This document shows, piece after piece, positions 9,353 through 19,406 of a stretch of DNA of 64,000 bases. Origin of the DNA: Treponema sp. CETP13. GTDB taxonomy: Bacteria; Spirochaetota; Spirochaetia; Treponematales; Treponemataceae. Position numbers and translations under genes: made by a program. The notes under the pieces were generated by a model. It saw only the letters and a program-made list of their open reading frames with translations. It had not been told where the DNA came from and did no database searches. Location of the stretch: contig MLPZ01000001.1 in the NCBI GenBank assembly GCA_001885315.1, positions 248,001-312,000 of the forward strand. The letters are read 5' to 3'. Each line of letters starts with the position of its first letter. Position 1 is the stretch's first letter.

Positions 9353-10537
9353 ATGTCTCGTAAGCGGAGTATATTGTGCTTTTTTTTATTAATTTTAATA
9401 TTTCCGCTTTTTGCTCAGGTAGATTTTATATCTGGCAATATTAGAATTGTAGTTGATGATTTTAATGGCTCTATTTCGGTATTTAGAAAAATTAATCCTA
9501 TCGAAGAACAAAAAGACAATAAAACAGAAAAAAAAATTGATCGATATACTGGAGCTTCTGGTACAAAATTTGGGGCTCTGCCCGATTCAGCCTATGTATT
9601 ACAAAATACAGATAAAAAAGAAAATACAACACAAGATACTTGGCTAAATTTATTAGACACTGGGCGGTATACATCGAATTCAGCATATTATTTATCATAT
9701 AATTCTGGAATTTTTAAATTGGGGCACAGTGCTTTTATTTCGATTAATTCAAATGTAGAGGAAGAAACAAATGATGTAATTGTTTCTTATACATTAAAGA
9801 AAAAGGCTGTTGTTATTATTCGTTTGCATGTTTTTGCTTCTCAATTAAATGTTGAGGCTGACAGTATTCGTGTAAGTATAACAACAAAAAACTTAACTGA
9901 TGAACGTATTCGAATTGCTGTAAAAGCTGTGTTTGATACCTATCTAGGAGAAAATGGTGATTCTCATTTTATAACTGCAAATTCAGATGAAATAAATTCT
10001 GAGATTTCTTATGATACAATGACTCAAGCAAAATGGATTTGTTCTCAAAATGAAAAAGCTGGAATACGATTTTTGCTTAACGGTCGTACCATTACATCTC
10101 CAGAATATGTGATACTTGCAAATAAAGAAGTTGCTTCATCTCAAAAATGGGTACCAACAACAAAAACTGGGCGTCGGTTTGATTCGTTGTTTTCGTATAA
10201 CAACTCAGCATTGTGCATTGTTTGGAAAAGAGTCTATCTAAAAAAAGGGAAATCTTCTACAAACCAATTTTACATAACGACAGCAGAAAAAGGAGAAGAT
10301 CCTTCTGAGCTTTTTACAAATATGAACACTAGCCAAGTCGAATTTAATGCTAATTCTGGCTCTATAGAAGATAAAATTGTTCCTCCTAAAAAACCTGATG
10401 TAGTTGATGCAGCTTATGTACAGCGTTTATTGAATTATATTGCTTTGTTAAAATCAAACCCTGGAATTGCAGATGAAAAAGAGATAGAATATCTTACTGT
10501 TGAAGTTGAAAATATACTTAAGCAAATGGGGCAATAA
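9353..10537 (+). CDS. Exported protein of unknown function
   Basis: The 394-residue product has an N-terminal signal peptide (RSILCFFLLILIFPLFAQ) and a mature part that looks beta-rich, beginning VDFISGNIRIVVDDFNGSISVF. No enzyme motif was recognised. The C-terminal 60 residues are helical (AAYVQRLLNYIALLKS). The GAGGGAGAA before the ATG is a good ribosome binding site. It is packed between an exported TPR protein and a membrane TPR protein, so a periplasmic complex with these neighbours is plausible but unproven. Confidence 0.6.
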   Translation: MSRKRSILCFFLLILIFPLFAQVDFISGNIRIVVDDFNGSISVFRKINPIEEQKDNKTEKKIDRYTGASGTKFGALPDSAYVLQNTDKKENTTQDTWLNLLDTGRYTSNSAYYLSYNSGIFKLGHSAFISINSNVEEETNDVIVSYTLKKKAVVIIRLHVFASQLNVEADSIRVSITTKNLTDERIRIAVKAVFDTYLGENGDSHFITANSDEINSEISYDTMTQAKWICSQNEKAGIRFLLNGRTITSPEYVILANKEVASSQKWVPTTKTGRRFDSLFSYNNSALCIVWKRVYLKKGKSSTNQFYITTAEKGEDPSELFTNMNTSQVEFNANSGSIEDKIVPPKKPDVVDAAYVQRLLNYIALLKSNPGIADEKEIEYLTVEVENILKQMGQ

Positions 10538-10539
10538 GT

Positions 10540-11634
10540 ATGGCTCAAAAGAAAAACCCTCTTCAAAAAGCTAAAAAAGCACTTAGAAATCATAAATTTC
10601 CTGAAGTTATTAAATTATTAGAGCCGTATGTTATAGATTATAGAGATTCGTTTGACTTCCATTATATGCTAGGTACGGCTTGCTTGTATGTTGGTGATAT
10701 TGGGGGAGCAGAACTGTATTTTAAAAAAGCACGTCGAATAAAAATGATAGATGTAGATCTTGTTACGGCTCAAGCTGTACTTTATTTACGTCGAGGCGAA
10801 ATAGAAAAAGCAATTGAGTACTATCTTGAAGCTCAAGACTATGATCAAACAAATAAATTGGCAGAAAATGGACTCAATTTTATTAGGTATAATAATACTC
10901 CCGAAAAAATTCAAACTGCAATTATAACCAATAAAATCAAAAAATTATATCCTAAGTGCGGAAACTTTCTTACAAGAAAAAAAGTAATTGGATGTTCCTG
11001 TTTTATTTTAATAGGAATGCTTTTTGCTTTTATAATTTATCCAAAAATAACTACAGTTCCAAATAATAGAGCAGATTTATCCGATTTGGTACTTACAATT
11101 GAAGACAAAGAAAATTCATTAGAAACAGATCTTACTACTGGGAATTATAGATATATTCTTACAGAGAAGCAAATTAAAGAAGATTATGAAGCTGCTCAAA
11201 AATATTTTCAAGAATATCGTGACAACGCAGCGCAAGTTAAAATTAATAAAATACTGTATTCTAATGCATCAGCTTCTATCCGTCAAAAAGCACGTCTATT
11301 AATGGATTATTTTGAAGTCCCTGGGTTTGACACAATAAAAGATAATTATTCTTATGCACAAATAGTAGAAGATCCTTTTCTTTATATTGATTGTTGGGTC
11401 GTGTGGTCAGGGCGAGTTTCGAATGTCATTGAAACAGAACAAACTTACAAATGTGATTTTCTTGTAGGATATGAGGATATGAAAAAAGTTGATGGTATTG
11501 TCCCTCTCGTTTTGGAGCGGCCTGTTATAATAAATACTTTACAACCGTTGACTATATTAGGGAAAATTGGTATACAAAATGGTAAATTAATTTTAAAAGG
11601 AAATTCAATTTATCAAACTATAAATAAAAAATAA
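10540..11634 (+). CDS. TPR protein with one transmembrane segment
   Basis: The 364-residue product has a TPR region at residues 8-120 ([40 protein letters not shown]), one transmembrane helix near 148-168 ([17 protein letters not shown]) and a C-terminal domain that ends in strand-rich sequence ([37 protein letters not shown]) suggesting an OB-like fold. This predicts a cytoplasmic TPR arm and an extracytoplasmic domain. It begins 2 bp after the preceding gene and ends 65 bp before recA. Confidence 0.65.
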   Translation: MAQKKNPLQKAKKALRNHKFPEVIKLLEPYVIDYRDSFDFHYMLGTACLYVGDIGGAELYFKKARRIKMIDVDLVTAQAVLYLRRGEIEKAIEYYLEAQDYDQTNKLAENGLNFIRYNNTPEKIQTAIITNKIKKLYPKCGNFLTRKKVIGCSCFILIGMLFAFIIYPKITTVPNNRADLSDLVLTIEDKENSLETDLTTGNYRYILTEKQIKEDYEAAQKYFQEYRDNAAQVKINKILYSNASASIRQKARLLMDYFEVPGFDTIKDNYSYAQIVEDPFLYIDCWVVWSGRVSNVIETEQTYKCDFLVGYEDMKKVDGIVPLVLERPVIINTLQPLTILGKIGIQNGKLILKGNSIYQTINKK

Positions 11635-11699
11635 TCATTGTTTTCTCTATTTTACGGAAAATAACGAATAAAACACCTAATTGTTACAGGGAGGGAAAG

Positions 11700-12848
11700 G
11701 TGGCAAAAATGACAAACGAAATAAATTCTTTGACAGATTTAAACGAAAAACAAAAAGCCTTGGAAGCAGCTCGTCTGCAAATAGAAAAACAGTTTGGGAA
11801 AGGTTCTTTGATGAAACTGGGGCAAACTGTTAATGTTGCTGGATTAGAAGTTATTCCAACAGGTTCTCTTTTGCTAGATGAAGCTATTGGTATTGGTGGG
11901 TATCCAAAGGGTCGAATCATAGAAGTATATGGACCAGAATCATCTGGAAAAACAACTTTAGCGTTACAAGCTATTGCAGAGTCTCAAAAACTTGGTGGAA
12001 TTGCGGCTTTTATAGATGCAGAACATGCTCTTGATCCTGTGTATGCAAAAAACCTTGGTGTTAATATAGATGATTTATGGGTTTCTCAACCTGATACTGG
12101 AGAACAGGCGCTCGAAATTACAGAAAGCCTAGTTAGAAGTGGAGCAGTAGATATAATTGTAGTCGACTCAGTTGCAGCCCTTACACCTCAGGCTGAAATA
12201 GAAGGTGATATGGGTGATTCTCACATGGGCTTACAAGCTCGACTGATGAGTCAGGCTCTTAGAAAATTGACTGGATGCATTGGTAAATCTGGAGCCGTTT
12301 TGGTTTTTATAAATCAAATTCGTATGAAGATAGGTGTTATGTTTGGAAATCCCGAAACAACTACAGGTGGAAATGCATTAAAATTTTATTCGTCAATACG
12401 ACTGGAAGTTCGACGAATTGAATCTATAGATCAAAAAGGATCTGATGATATTGTTGGTAATAAAGTTCGAGTAAAGGTTGTAAAAAATAAAGTAGCCCCT
12501 CCTTTTAAAAAGGTTGAATTAGATATTATTTTTGGCAAAGGTGTTTCTTCTATTTCTAGTTTGCTTGATTCCGCTGTAAAGCATGGTTTTGTTGAAAAAC
12601 GAGGAGCTTGGTATTCTAGAGGAGATGAAAAAATCGGACAAGGGCGTGAAAATGCAATTGCTTTTATGCAACAAAATCCAGAATTTGCCGCTGAAGTTGA
12701 GCAAAAAATTAGAGAAAAATTATTTCCTGGTCAGGTATTAAAAAATAAAACAAAAGATTCTAAAAAAGAAAAAAAAGTTGCAGCTATTGGAGTCACAAAA
12801 GGAAAGGAAACTAAAGGTTCTGGCTCGGATAGTGGAGCTTTATTCTAA
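11700..12848 (+). CDS. recA: RecA recombinase
   Basis: RecA forms filaments on single-stranded DNA and catalyses strand exchange in recombinational repair. The 382-residue product has the Walker A motif GPESSGKTT (about residues 78-86), Walker [11 protein letters not shown], the L2/MAW region ([20 protein letters not shown]) and a lysine-rich acidic tail of variable sequence. AGGGAGGG sits 4 bases before a GTG at 11700; an ATG at 11709 is the alternative start. No LexA-type box was recognised upstream. folK follows after 1 bp. Confidence 0.97.
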   Translation: MAKMTNEINSLTDLNEKQKALEAARLQIEKQFGKGSLMKLGQTVNVAGLEVIPTGSLLLDEAIGIGGYPKGRIIEVYGPESSGKTTLALQAIAESQKLGGIAAFIDAEHALDPVYAKNLGVNIDDLWVSQPDTGEQALEITESLVRSGAVDIIVVDSVAALTPQAEIEGDMGDSHMGLQARLMSQALRKLTGCIGKSGAVLVFINQIRMKIGVMFGNPETTTGGNALKFYSSIRLEVRRIESIDQKGSDDIVGNKVRVKVVKNKVAPPFKKVELDIIFGKGVSSISSLLDSAVKHGFVEKRGAWYSRGDEKIGQGRENAIAFMQQNPEFAAEVEQKIREKLFPGQVLKNKTKDSKKEKKVAAIGVTKGKETKGSGSDSGALF

Positions 12849-12849
12849 A

Positions 12850-13389
12850 ATGCATTTTGTTGTTTTAGGGCTTGGATCAAATCGTGCATTTTGTGAATTG
12901 CAACCTTTAGAAATATTAAAAAAGGCGTGTTCTGATTTAAATGTTTTGCTAGAAGATTGTATACTGTCGTCAGTATATAACAGTAAACCAATGTATGTAG
13001 AAGATCAAGATGATTTTTATAATATGGTTGTTGCTGGTGTGACAGATTTGTCTCCTTTTGAATTACTTAAAACTATCCACAAAATAGAAGAAAAATGGGG
13101 TCGAAATAGAAAGAATGAAATTAGGAATGGTCCAAGATCCCTCGATATTGATATAGAGTTATTTGGAAATAAAACAATACACACAAAGGATCTTGTAATT
13201 CCTCATGAACATATAAGAGAAAGACAATTCGTGTTAATTCCGTTAATTGAAATTCTTAATAGCCGCGCCTTTGTAAAACTGGAGAAAGAGAGAAAATATA
13301 CCGATATACCTCAAAGAACGTTGTATTACAATTATTTAAGTGTTCTTAAAGAGCAGGGGGTAAAAAAATACTGTTCTCCATTTGCATAA
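12850..13389 (+). CDS. folK: 2-amino-4-hydroxy-6-hydroxymethyldihydropteridine diphosphokinase FolK
   Basis: FolK transfers pyrophosphate from ATP to 6-hydroxymethyl-dihydropterin in folate synthesis. The 179-residue product begins MHFVVLGLGSNRA, the usual family start, and carries the diagnostic block RNGPRSLDIDIELFG with the metal-binding DIDI pair, followed by LVIPHEHIRERQFVLIPL. The start at 12850 is preferred over an upstream in-frame methionine that would overlap recA by 71 bases. The only ribosome-binding candidate is GGAG inside the end of recA, so translation is probably coupled. Confidence 0.93.
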   Translation: MHFVVLGLGSNRAFCELQPLEILKKACSDLNVLLEDCILSSVYNSKPMYVEDQDDFYNMVVAGVTDLSPFELLKTIHKIEEKWGRNRKNEIRNGPRSLDIDIELFGNKTIHTKDLVIPHEHIRERQFVLIPLIEILNSRAFVKLEKERKYTDIPQRTLYYNYLSVLKEQGVKKYCSPFA

Positions 13390-13402
13390 AAGGAAGTAAA
13401 CT

Positions 13403-14173
13403 ATGGAATTATCTAATATGAAGAGTGCTACACAAGAAGCTCAGACAGACTTTCAAAAAAAACAAACTTTTAAACTTGATGAATTTGAAGGCCCACTCGA
13501 TTTATTGCTTTTTTTAATCAAAAAAAATGAAATTAATATATATGACATTCCTGTTGGACAAATTACGGAACAATTTATGGATTACCTCGATTATGCAGTG
13601 TCAACAAATTTGGCAGACTTAACAGAATTTTATTCTATGTCTGCAGAATTATTATATATAAAATCAAGAATGCTTTTACCTGTTGAATCTGATTTTGATG
13701 ATGAAGAACTTGAAGACCCTCGTCAAGAATTAGTTGATAAATTAATAGAGTATCAAAAATATAAAGAATTATCGAGTCTTATGGAAGAAAAAGAAACTGA
13801 TTCCGAATGGACGTTTGAGCGTAAAAAGAAACAATGCGTTTTACCTTTTGAAGAAGAACAGCTTTGGGAAAAAGTCGATACATGGGGGCTTATGAAAACT
13901 TTTTCTAAATTAGTTGCTCCTTATACGCATCAACAAATTTTAAGTATGTATGAAGAAATATCGGTAAATGAAAAAATAACCCTTATGAATGAGCTTTTTG
14001 AAAAACAGGGTGAATGCAGTTTTACAGATCTTATTGTTAGAGAAGGTAGTCTTCTTGATATTATATGTGCATTTATGGCAATATTAGAAGCAGTAAAATT
14101 TAAGACAGCCTGCATTTATCAAAATAGGATGTTTGGTGATATAAAAATAAGGCCAGCGGTAGAAGCAGCCTAG
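13403..14173 (+). CDS. scpA: Segregation and condensation protein A (ScpA)
   Basis: The 256-residue product is the kleisin subunit of the Smc-ScpAB condensin. The family N-terminus FEGPLDLLLFLIKKNEINIY is at residues about 28-47, followed by ITEQFMDYL and the LLYIKSRMLLP segment; the C-terminal winged-helix region ends with FMAILEAVKFK, which contacts the Smc head. An acidic linker (SDFDDEELEDP) separates the halves, as is usual. It is followed 1 bp later by scpB. Confidence 0.95.
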   Translation: MELSNMKSATQEAQTDFQKKQTFKLDEFEGPLDLLLFLIKKNEINIYDIPVGQITEQFMDYLDYAVSTNLADLTEFYSMSAELLYIKSRMLLPVESDFDDEELEDPRQELVDKLIEYQKYKELSSLMEEKETDSEWTFERKKKQCVLPFEEEQLWEKVDTWGLMKTFSKLVAPYTHQQILSMYEEISVNEKITLMNELFEKQGECSFTDLIVREGSLLDIICAFMAILEAVKFKTACIYQNRMFGDIKIRPAVEAA

Positions 14174-14174
14174 T

Positions 14175-14720
14175 ATGGAGATATTTTTGAAAAAAGAAGC
14201 AGCTCTTTTAGAAGCTATTTTCTATCTAGAAGGCGAACCTTTATCGGTTGAAAGCCTCGTAAAAATTTCTCAATTGTCACAAGATGTTGTAGAGATGTCA
14301 ATTGAAAAGTTGCAAAAAAAATATGAATTAGAAAATAGCGGTATAGAACTTGTACAAATTGGTGGTTGTTGGGCTATTAGTCCTAAAAAAGATCTTTGGA
14401 ACTTCTTAAAAAATCGTTATGGCAAACGTAATGAAGGAAAATTATCAAAGTCTGCAATAGAAACCCTTTCAATTATTGCATATTCTCAACCTGTAACAAG
14501 AAGTGAGATAGAATCTATTCGCGGGGTTTCAGCAGATAATATGATTCGATTACTTAGAGATAGAAATCTTATAAAAGAGGTCGGACGCAAGGATGTGCCA
14601 GGCAAACCTGTTCAATTTGGTACAACAAAAGAATTTTTAAAATTTTTTAATTTAAATTCTATAAAAGATTTACCAAAACTAGATGAAACAGAAAGTGAGA
14701 GATTTGAACTTGCAAGATAA
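14175..14720 (+). CDS. scpB: Segregation and condensation protein B (ScpB)
   Basis: ScpB binds ScpA as a dimer and regulates the Smc ATPase. The 181-residue product consists of two winged-helix domains, with family signatures EAIFYLEGEPLSVESL near residue 12, LSKSAIETLSIIAYSQPVTR near 95 and IRGVSADNMIRLLRDRNLI near 115. It starts 1 bp after scpA and its 3' end overlaps the longest form of the downstream pseudouridine synthase gene by 38 bases. Confidence 0.95.
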   Translation: MEIFLKKEAALLEAIFYLEGEPLSVESLVKISQLSQDVVEMSIEKLQKKYELENSGIELVQIGGCWAISPKKDLWNFLKNRYGKRNEGKLSKSAIETLSIIAYSQPVTRSEIESIRGVSADNMIRLLRDRNLIKEVGRKDVPGKPVQFGTTKEFLKFFNLNSIKDLPKLDETESERFELAR

Positions 14721-15468
14721 AACAAATGTAGAACAATGTATAGCTCCTAAATTAATGCGTCTTCAGATGTATATGGCTCATTGTGGTGTTGCTAGCAGAA
14801 GGGCTAGTGAAGATATTATATTAGAAGGACGAGTTCAAGTTAATGGTGAGACCATTTGGAAACTTGGGACTAAAGTTGACCCTAGGACGGTAAAGGTTCA
14901 AGTTGATGGGAAAGAAATTGCTTTAGAAGAAAAAAAACGTTATGTGCTATTAAACAAACCTGAAGGGTATGTTTGTTCTCTGTCCGATGAAAAAGGGCGT
15001 CCTGTGGCTTCAGATCTTTTACAAGATGCTTTTTCTGAGCGATTGTATAATGTAGGTCGTCTCGATATGTTTTCTTGTGGTTTAATAATGTTTACAAATG
15101 ATGGAGAGTTTGCTAGAAAAATAACTCATCCATCGTCGCAAATCGAAAAAGAATATGTAGTTCAGACGAGTTTACCTATGCCTCCTGATTTAGGAAAGAA
15201 GTTTACAAAAGGGATTCGTATAGATGGTGTGTTTTACAAAGCTCGAACAGCAGAGTTAGAGACAAGACATCGATTACGTGTCACTTTGATTGAAGGGAAA
15301 AATCGTGAAATTCGTCGAGTCCTAGAAAAAATAGAAATCGGAATAAAAAAATTAGAACGAGTACGTATAGGAACAATTGTCTTAGATGGTTTACAACCAG
15401 GGATGTTTCGGGAACTCTCAACAAATGAAGTGAAGGATTTAATATCATTGTGTGCTCAAGAAAGTTAA
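14683..15468 (+). CDS. RsuA/RluB-family pseudouridine synthase
   Basis: The 261-residue product contains an N-terminal S4 RNA-binding domain (MRLQMYMAHCGVASRRASED) and a catalytic domain with the signature NVGRLDMFSCGLIMFTNDG, whose Asp is the catalytic residue, plus the late motif LIEGKNREIRRVLE. The family normally has LDxxTxGLLLLTNDG, so MFSCG is a slight variant. Context after scpAB favours RluB (23S rRNA), but RsuA or RluF cannot be excluded. The start is uncertain: ATG at 14755 would match the usual family N-terminus and avoid the overlap with scpB. Confidence 0.88.
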   Translation: MKQKVRDLNLQDKTNVEQCIAPKLMRLQMYMAHCGVASRRASEDIILEGRVQVNGETIWKLGTKVDPRTVKVQVDGKEIALEEKKRYVLLNKPEGYVCSLSDEKGRPVASDLLQDAFSERLYNVGRLDMFSCGLIMFTNDGEFARKITHPSSQIEKEYVVQTSLPMPPDLGKKFTKGIRIDGVFYKARTAELETRHRLRVTLIEGKNREIRRVLEKIEIGIKKLERVRIGTIVLDGLQPGMFRELSTNEVKDLISLCAQES

Positions 15469-15487
15469 TGTGCGAGGAGATATTTTA

Positions 15488-16120
15488 ATGATTGTAGCTA
15501 TAGATGGGCCTGCTGGAACTGGAAAAAGCACGATAGCAAAACTAATTTCGAAAAAGTTACATATTGCATTTTTAAATTCAGGAAGTTTTTATCGGGGTAT
15601 AACAATGGCGCTCTTAGATTCCAAAATAGACCTTGATAATAAAAAAGCTGTCATAGATTTTTCGAAAAAAGTAAAAATGGATTATGTAAACGAGAGACTT
15701 ATACTGAATGGAATAGATGTAGACGATCATCTTCATGATGCTCGGATTGACTTAAATGCTGCAAAAGTTTCTAGTATTCCAGAAATACGCGATATTATAA
15801 ATAAAAAATTAAGATGTATTACAAAACATTTAAGTCTTGTGTGTGAAGGACGGGATATGACAACGGTTGTTTTCCCTAATGCTGAATATAAATTTTATTT
15901 GGATGCTTCACTTGAAGCTCAAGCAATAAGACGTTATAAACAAAATGTAAGTGATTTAACATTGGAGCAAATAAAAAAAGAAATTCAAGAGCGCGATAAA
16001 ATTGATAAAAATAAAGCTGTTGGAGCACTGAAAATTGCAAAAGACGCTAACTATATTGATACATCGGACTTGACGATAGAACAGGTTTGTGAGATAATTA
16101 CAAGCAAAATTCACAATTAA
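15488..16120 (+). CDS. cmk: Cytidylate kinase
   Basis: Phosphorylates CMP and dCMP with ATP. The 210-residue product starts at the P-loop strand MIVAIDGPAGTGKST, has the CMP-binding FLNSGSFYRG segment, the CEGRDMTTVVFPNAEYKFYLDA motif split here into its CEGRDM and FYLDAS parts, and the lid ERDKIDKNKAVGALK. AGGAG precedes the ATG at 15488. It overlaps nothing and ends nine bases before rpsA in the same reading frame, separated only by TAA and three codons. Confidence 0.94.
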   Translation: MIVAIDGPAGTGKSTIAKLISKKLHIAFLNSGSFYRGITMALLDSKIDLDNKKAVIDFSKKVKMDYVNERLILNGIDVDDHLHDARIDLNAAKVSSIPEIRDIINKKLRCITKHLSLVCEGRDMTTVVFPNAEYKFYLDASLEAQAIRRYKQNVSDLTLEQIKKEIQERDKIDKNKAVGALKIAKDANYIDTSDLTIEQVCEIITSKIHN

Positions 16121-16129
16121 GGGTTTAAT

Positions 16130-17845
16130 ATGGATCAGATGGAAGTGGAGATGAATGAGGCTGAAAAAAAAGCCGACAATCAAACACGATTACAAGAAGA
16201 GTATCTAAAAAGTATTGATTCACTTGAAGAAGGCCAAGTATATGATGGCAAAGTTATTCAAGTGACACCTGAACAGGTGTTCGTAGATGTCGGATATAAG
16301 TCCGAAGGGAAAATTCCTACAACGGAATTTGTTGAGTTGCCTAAAGTTGGCGATGTAGTTAGTGTGGTTCTTGTTACAAAAGAAAACAAACACGGAGAAT
16401 TAGTTGTTTCTAAGCAAAAAGCAGATGTAAAACAACTTTGGAAAGTTCTTCGCCAAGCTTTTCAAGACAAGGCACCTGTTGAAGGAACAATAACTAAAGT
16501 AGTCAAAGGTGGCTTTGAGGTAAATTTAAGTTCTGATATTTCAGCATTTTTACCAATTAGTCAATCAGATAGCCAAAAAGTTGATAAATCAGAAAAACTT
16601 CTTGGATTAAAAAGCAATTTCTACATTGAAAGATTGTATTCAGATGGTAAAGCAAATATTGTTGTTAATCGTCGTAAATATTTAGAAGAAGCTATTACAA
16701 AAAATCGTGATGCTTTTTTTGAAGAAGTACAAATTGGTGATGTTGTAAAAGGAACAGTAAAGAGCTTTACAAGTTTCGGTGCCTTTATCGATCTTGGTGG
16801 TTTTGATGGACTGTTACACATTAATGATATGAGTTGGGGACACGTTACACGTCCTAAAGATTTTGTAAAAAAAGGACAGGAGATAGAACTTAAAGTTATC
16901 CGCCTAGATCCTGAAGAAAAACGCATAAATCTATCTCTTAAGCATTTTACAGAAGATCCATGGCTTCATTTTGAAGATAAATTTCATGTTAATGATATCG
17001 TGACTGGAAAAGTTACTAAACTTGCTGATTTTGGAGCTTTTATCGAATTAGAAGAAGGCATTGAAGGTCTTGTTCATATTAGCGAATTTAGTTGGACAAA
17101 AAAGATAAATAAACCAAGTGATATTGTTTCTATCGGTGACGAAGTTAAATGCATGATTTTGGGTTATGATATTCAAGCAGGTCGTGTTTCTCTTGGTTTA
17201 AAACAAGTACAAGAGAATCCTTGGGACACTATTGGTGAAAAATATCCTGTTGGTACAGAACTTAAACGAAAAGTTGTTAAGATTGCCAATGCGGGTGCAT
17301 TTGTAGAGTTAGAAGAAGGTATTGATGGATTCCTTCATGCTGATGATTTGTCATGGACAAAGAAAGTTAGACATCCTGGCAGTGAACTTACCGTTGGTGA
17401 TGAAATTGATGTAAAGGTTATTGAAAATGATCCTGAATCACATCATATTCGTCTAGGTGTAAAACAACTTACAGAGAATCCTTGGGTACAATTTAGTAAA
17501 GATCACAAACCTGGTTCAACCCTGGAAGGTGAAATTGTTTCTATTGTAGATTTTGGTATTTTTGTTAAAACAGATAGCGGAATTGAAGGTTTGGTAAATA
17601 AAGCTAATCTAAGCGATAATAGAGAAGAATCTTTTGAAGATGCTGTCAAAAAATATACAGTTGGTGATAAAATTAATGTATATGTTGTTGATGTCAATAC
17701 TGAAAGACAAAAAGTAGCTTTTTCTGTACGAGAGTTCAAAAAGAAGATGCAACGAGAAGAGATGTCACAGTACATGGCAGCAAATGATACTAACGATGAT
17801 GGCGATGCATATAATCCATTTGCAAATCTTCTAAAAGATAAATAA
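16130..17845 (+). CDS. rpsA: 30S ribosomal protein S1
   Basis: S1 helps mRNA bind the 30S subunit. The 571-residue product contains six S1 OB-fold repeats, each with a recognisable core, for example GTVKSFTSFGAFIDLGGFDG, GKVTKLADFGAFIELEEG and GEIVSIVDFGIFVKTDSGIEG. The two N-terminal repeats are the least conserved, as expected for the ribosome-binding half. The ribosome binding site AAGGG overlaps the stop codon of cmk. The gene lies in frame with cmk; in some treponemes these two activities are, as I recall, annotated as one fused protein. Confidence 0.95.
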   Translation: MDQMEVEMNEAEKKADNQTRLQEEYLKSIDSLEEGQVYDGKVIQVTPEQVFVDVGYKSEGKIPTTEFVELPKVGDVVSVVLVTKENKHGELVVSKQKADVKQLWKVLRQAFQDKAPVEGTITKVVKGGFEVNLSSDISAFLPISQSDSQKVDKSEKLLGLKSNFYIERLYSDGKANIVVNRRKYLEEAITKNRDAFFEEVQIGDVVKGTVKSFTSFGAFIDLGGFDGLLHINDMSWGHVTRPKDFVKKGQEIELKVIRLDPEEKRINLSLKHFTEDPWLHFEDKFHVNDIVTGKVTKLADFGAFIELEEGIEGLVHISEFSWTKKINKPSDIVSIGDEVKCMILGYDIQAGRVSLGLKQVQENPWDTIGEKYPVGTELKRKVVKIANAGAFVELEEGIDGFLHADDLSWTKKVRHPGSELTVGDEIDVKVIENDPESHHIRLGVKQLTENPWVQFSKDHKPGSTLEGEIVSIVDFGIFVKTDSGIEGLVNKANLSDNREESFEDAVKKYTVGDKINVYVVDVNTERQKVAFSVREFKKKMQREEMSQYMAANDTNDDGDAYNPFANLLKDK

Positions 17846-17868
17846 GGTTCTACTCGAGGAGCATTGTT

Positions 17869-19395
17869 ATGTCGTCAGTTTCAATTGATGTAGAAAAACT
17901 TAACACGCTCGTCGAGGTTAATACACGAATTAATTCTAGTTACTCAGATTTAAACACATTGTTGATTTATATACTTGAATCAGCAATGCGGTTAGTTAAA
18001 TGTGAATCATCTTCAATGTTGCTTGTAGAAAATGAAGATGATTTAAAATTTTGTGTAGCGCTTGGGCCAAAAGGTGTAGAAGCACAAGCTGTTACAGTTA
18101 AAACGAAAGGCAGTCTCGCTGGTTGGGTTATTAAAAACAATAAAACGCTAATTGTTAACGATGTTCCTAGTGATCCTCGGTATATGAGCGAAATTAAAAA
18201 AAAAACCGGTTATCTAACAAAAAATATGATTGCGGTTCCCCTTCGTGTGAACAATATTCCTATTGGCGTCGTTGAATTATTGAATAAAGCTGGACAGCAA
18301 GATTTTACACAAAGTGATCGAGAAATAATAGAATTATTATGTATTCAAGCTAGCATTGCTTATCAAAATGCTGATAGATATCTTAAAGCACAAAATACGA
18401 TTAAGGATTTACAAAAAACAATATCTTCGACTGGTTGTTATCATAAATTTGTTGCAAAAAGTCAAATTATTTTAGATTTGTTAAAAGTTGTAAAAAGAGT
18501 TGCAAGAACAAATACTTCTGTACTTATTCTTGGTGAAAGTGGTGTGGGTAAAGAGCTTTTTGCAGAGCAAATTCATCTTAACAGTTTACGTTCTAATAAA
18601 CCGTTTGTACGCATTAATTGTGCAGCATTATCACCTCAATTATTAGAAAGTGAATTATTTGGACATGTAAAAGGTGCTTTTACTGATGCTATTTCTGAGA
18701 GCAAAGGTAGATTTGAAACGGCGAATGGTGGAACTTTATTTTTAGACGAAATTGGAGAACTTCCATTTTTCTTACAAGGTAAGCTTTTAAGAGTTTTGCA
18801 AGAGAAAACTTTCGAAAAAGTGGGTTCTAGTGAAACTATTTCTGTAGATGTTAGAATTATCGCTGCTACAAATCGAAATATTGAAAAAATGGTACAAGAA
18901 GGAAAGTTTAGAAACGATTTATATTTTAGATTAAATGTTCTTCCGTTAAATATTCCTCCGTTACGTGAAAGAAAAGAAGATATTCTTGAACTCGCAGATT
19001 ATTTTGTTAAAAAAACTAATTATGAAATTAAACGAAATTTTACTGGGTTTTCTGACAAGGCAAAAGCAGTTCTTTTAGATTATGCTTGGCCAGGAAATAT
19101 TAGAGAATTACAGAATGCGATTGAACGGGCTTGTGTTTTTGGACAACCCCCTTTTATCCAAGTGGCTGATTTATTATTAAACAATGTTGAAAAAAAATCA
19201 GATTATATGACTGCGATAATTGAAGATTTTAATACTCCAAAAACACTTAAAACAGCAATTAGTTGTTTTAAAAAAAAGTATGTAGAAAAAATTCTGGTAG
19301 AACAAAATTGGAATCAAACAAAAACAGCACAAGTTCTTGGTATACAAAGGACTTATGTTTGTAGATTAATAAAAGAACTTGGTATTCGAAAATAA
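17869..19395 (+). CDS. Sigma-54-dependent activator, GAF-AAA+-Fis HTH (NifA/NtrC family)
   Basis: The 508-residue product has an N-terminal GAF sensor domain (about 1-170; LAGWVIKNNKTLIVNDVP), a central AAA+ domain with Walker A GESGVGKE and Walker B GGTLFLDEIGEL, and a C-terminal Fis-type helix-turn-helix (NQTKTAQVLGIQRTYVCRLI). It should remodel sigma-54 RNA polymerase in response to a small ligand. The L1 loop reads GAFTDA rather than the usual GAFTGA. GAGGAG precedes the ATG. It lies 23 bp after rpsA and 11 bp before a membrane TPR gene. Confidence 0.92.
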   Translation: MSSVSIDVEKLNTLVEVNTRINSSYSDLNTLLIYILESAMRLVKCESSSMLLVENEDDLKFCVALGPKGVEAQAVTVKTKGSLAGWVIKNNKTLIVNDVPSDPRYMSEIKKKTGYLTKNMIAVPLRVNNIPIGVVELLNKAGQQDFTQSDREIIELLCIQASIAYQNADRYLKAQNTIKDLQKTISSTGCYHKFVAKSQIILDLLKVVKRVARTNTSVLILGESGVGKELFAEQIHLNSLRSNKPFVRINCAALSPQLLESELFGHVKGAFTDAISESKGRFETANGGTLFLDEIGELPFFLQGKLLRVLQEKTFEKVGSSETISVDVRIIAATNRNIEKMVQEGKFRNDLYFRLNVLPLNIPPLRERKEDILELADYFVKKTNYEIKRNFTGFSDKAKAVLLDYAWPGNIRELQNAIERACVFGQPPFIQVADLLLNNVEKKSDYMTAIIEDFNTPKTLKTAISCFKKKYVEKILVEQNWNQTKTAQVLGIQRTYVCRLIKELGIRK

Positions 19396-19406
19396 GGAGA
19401 TTTAAA

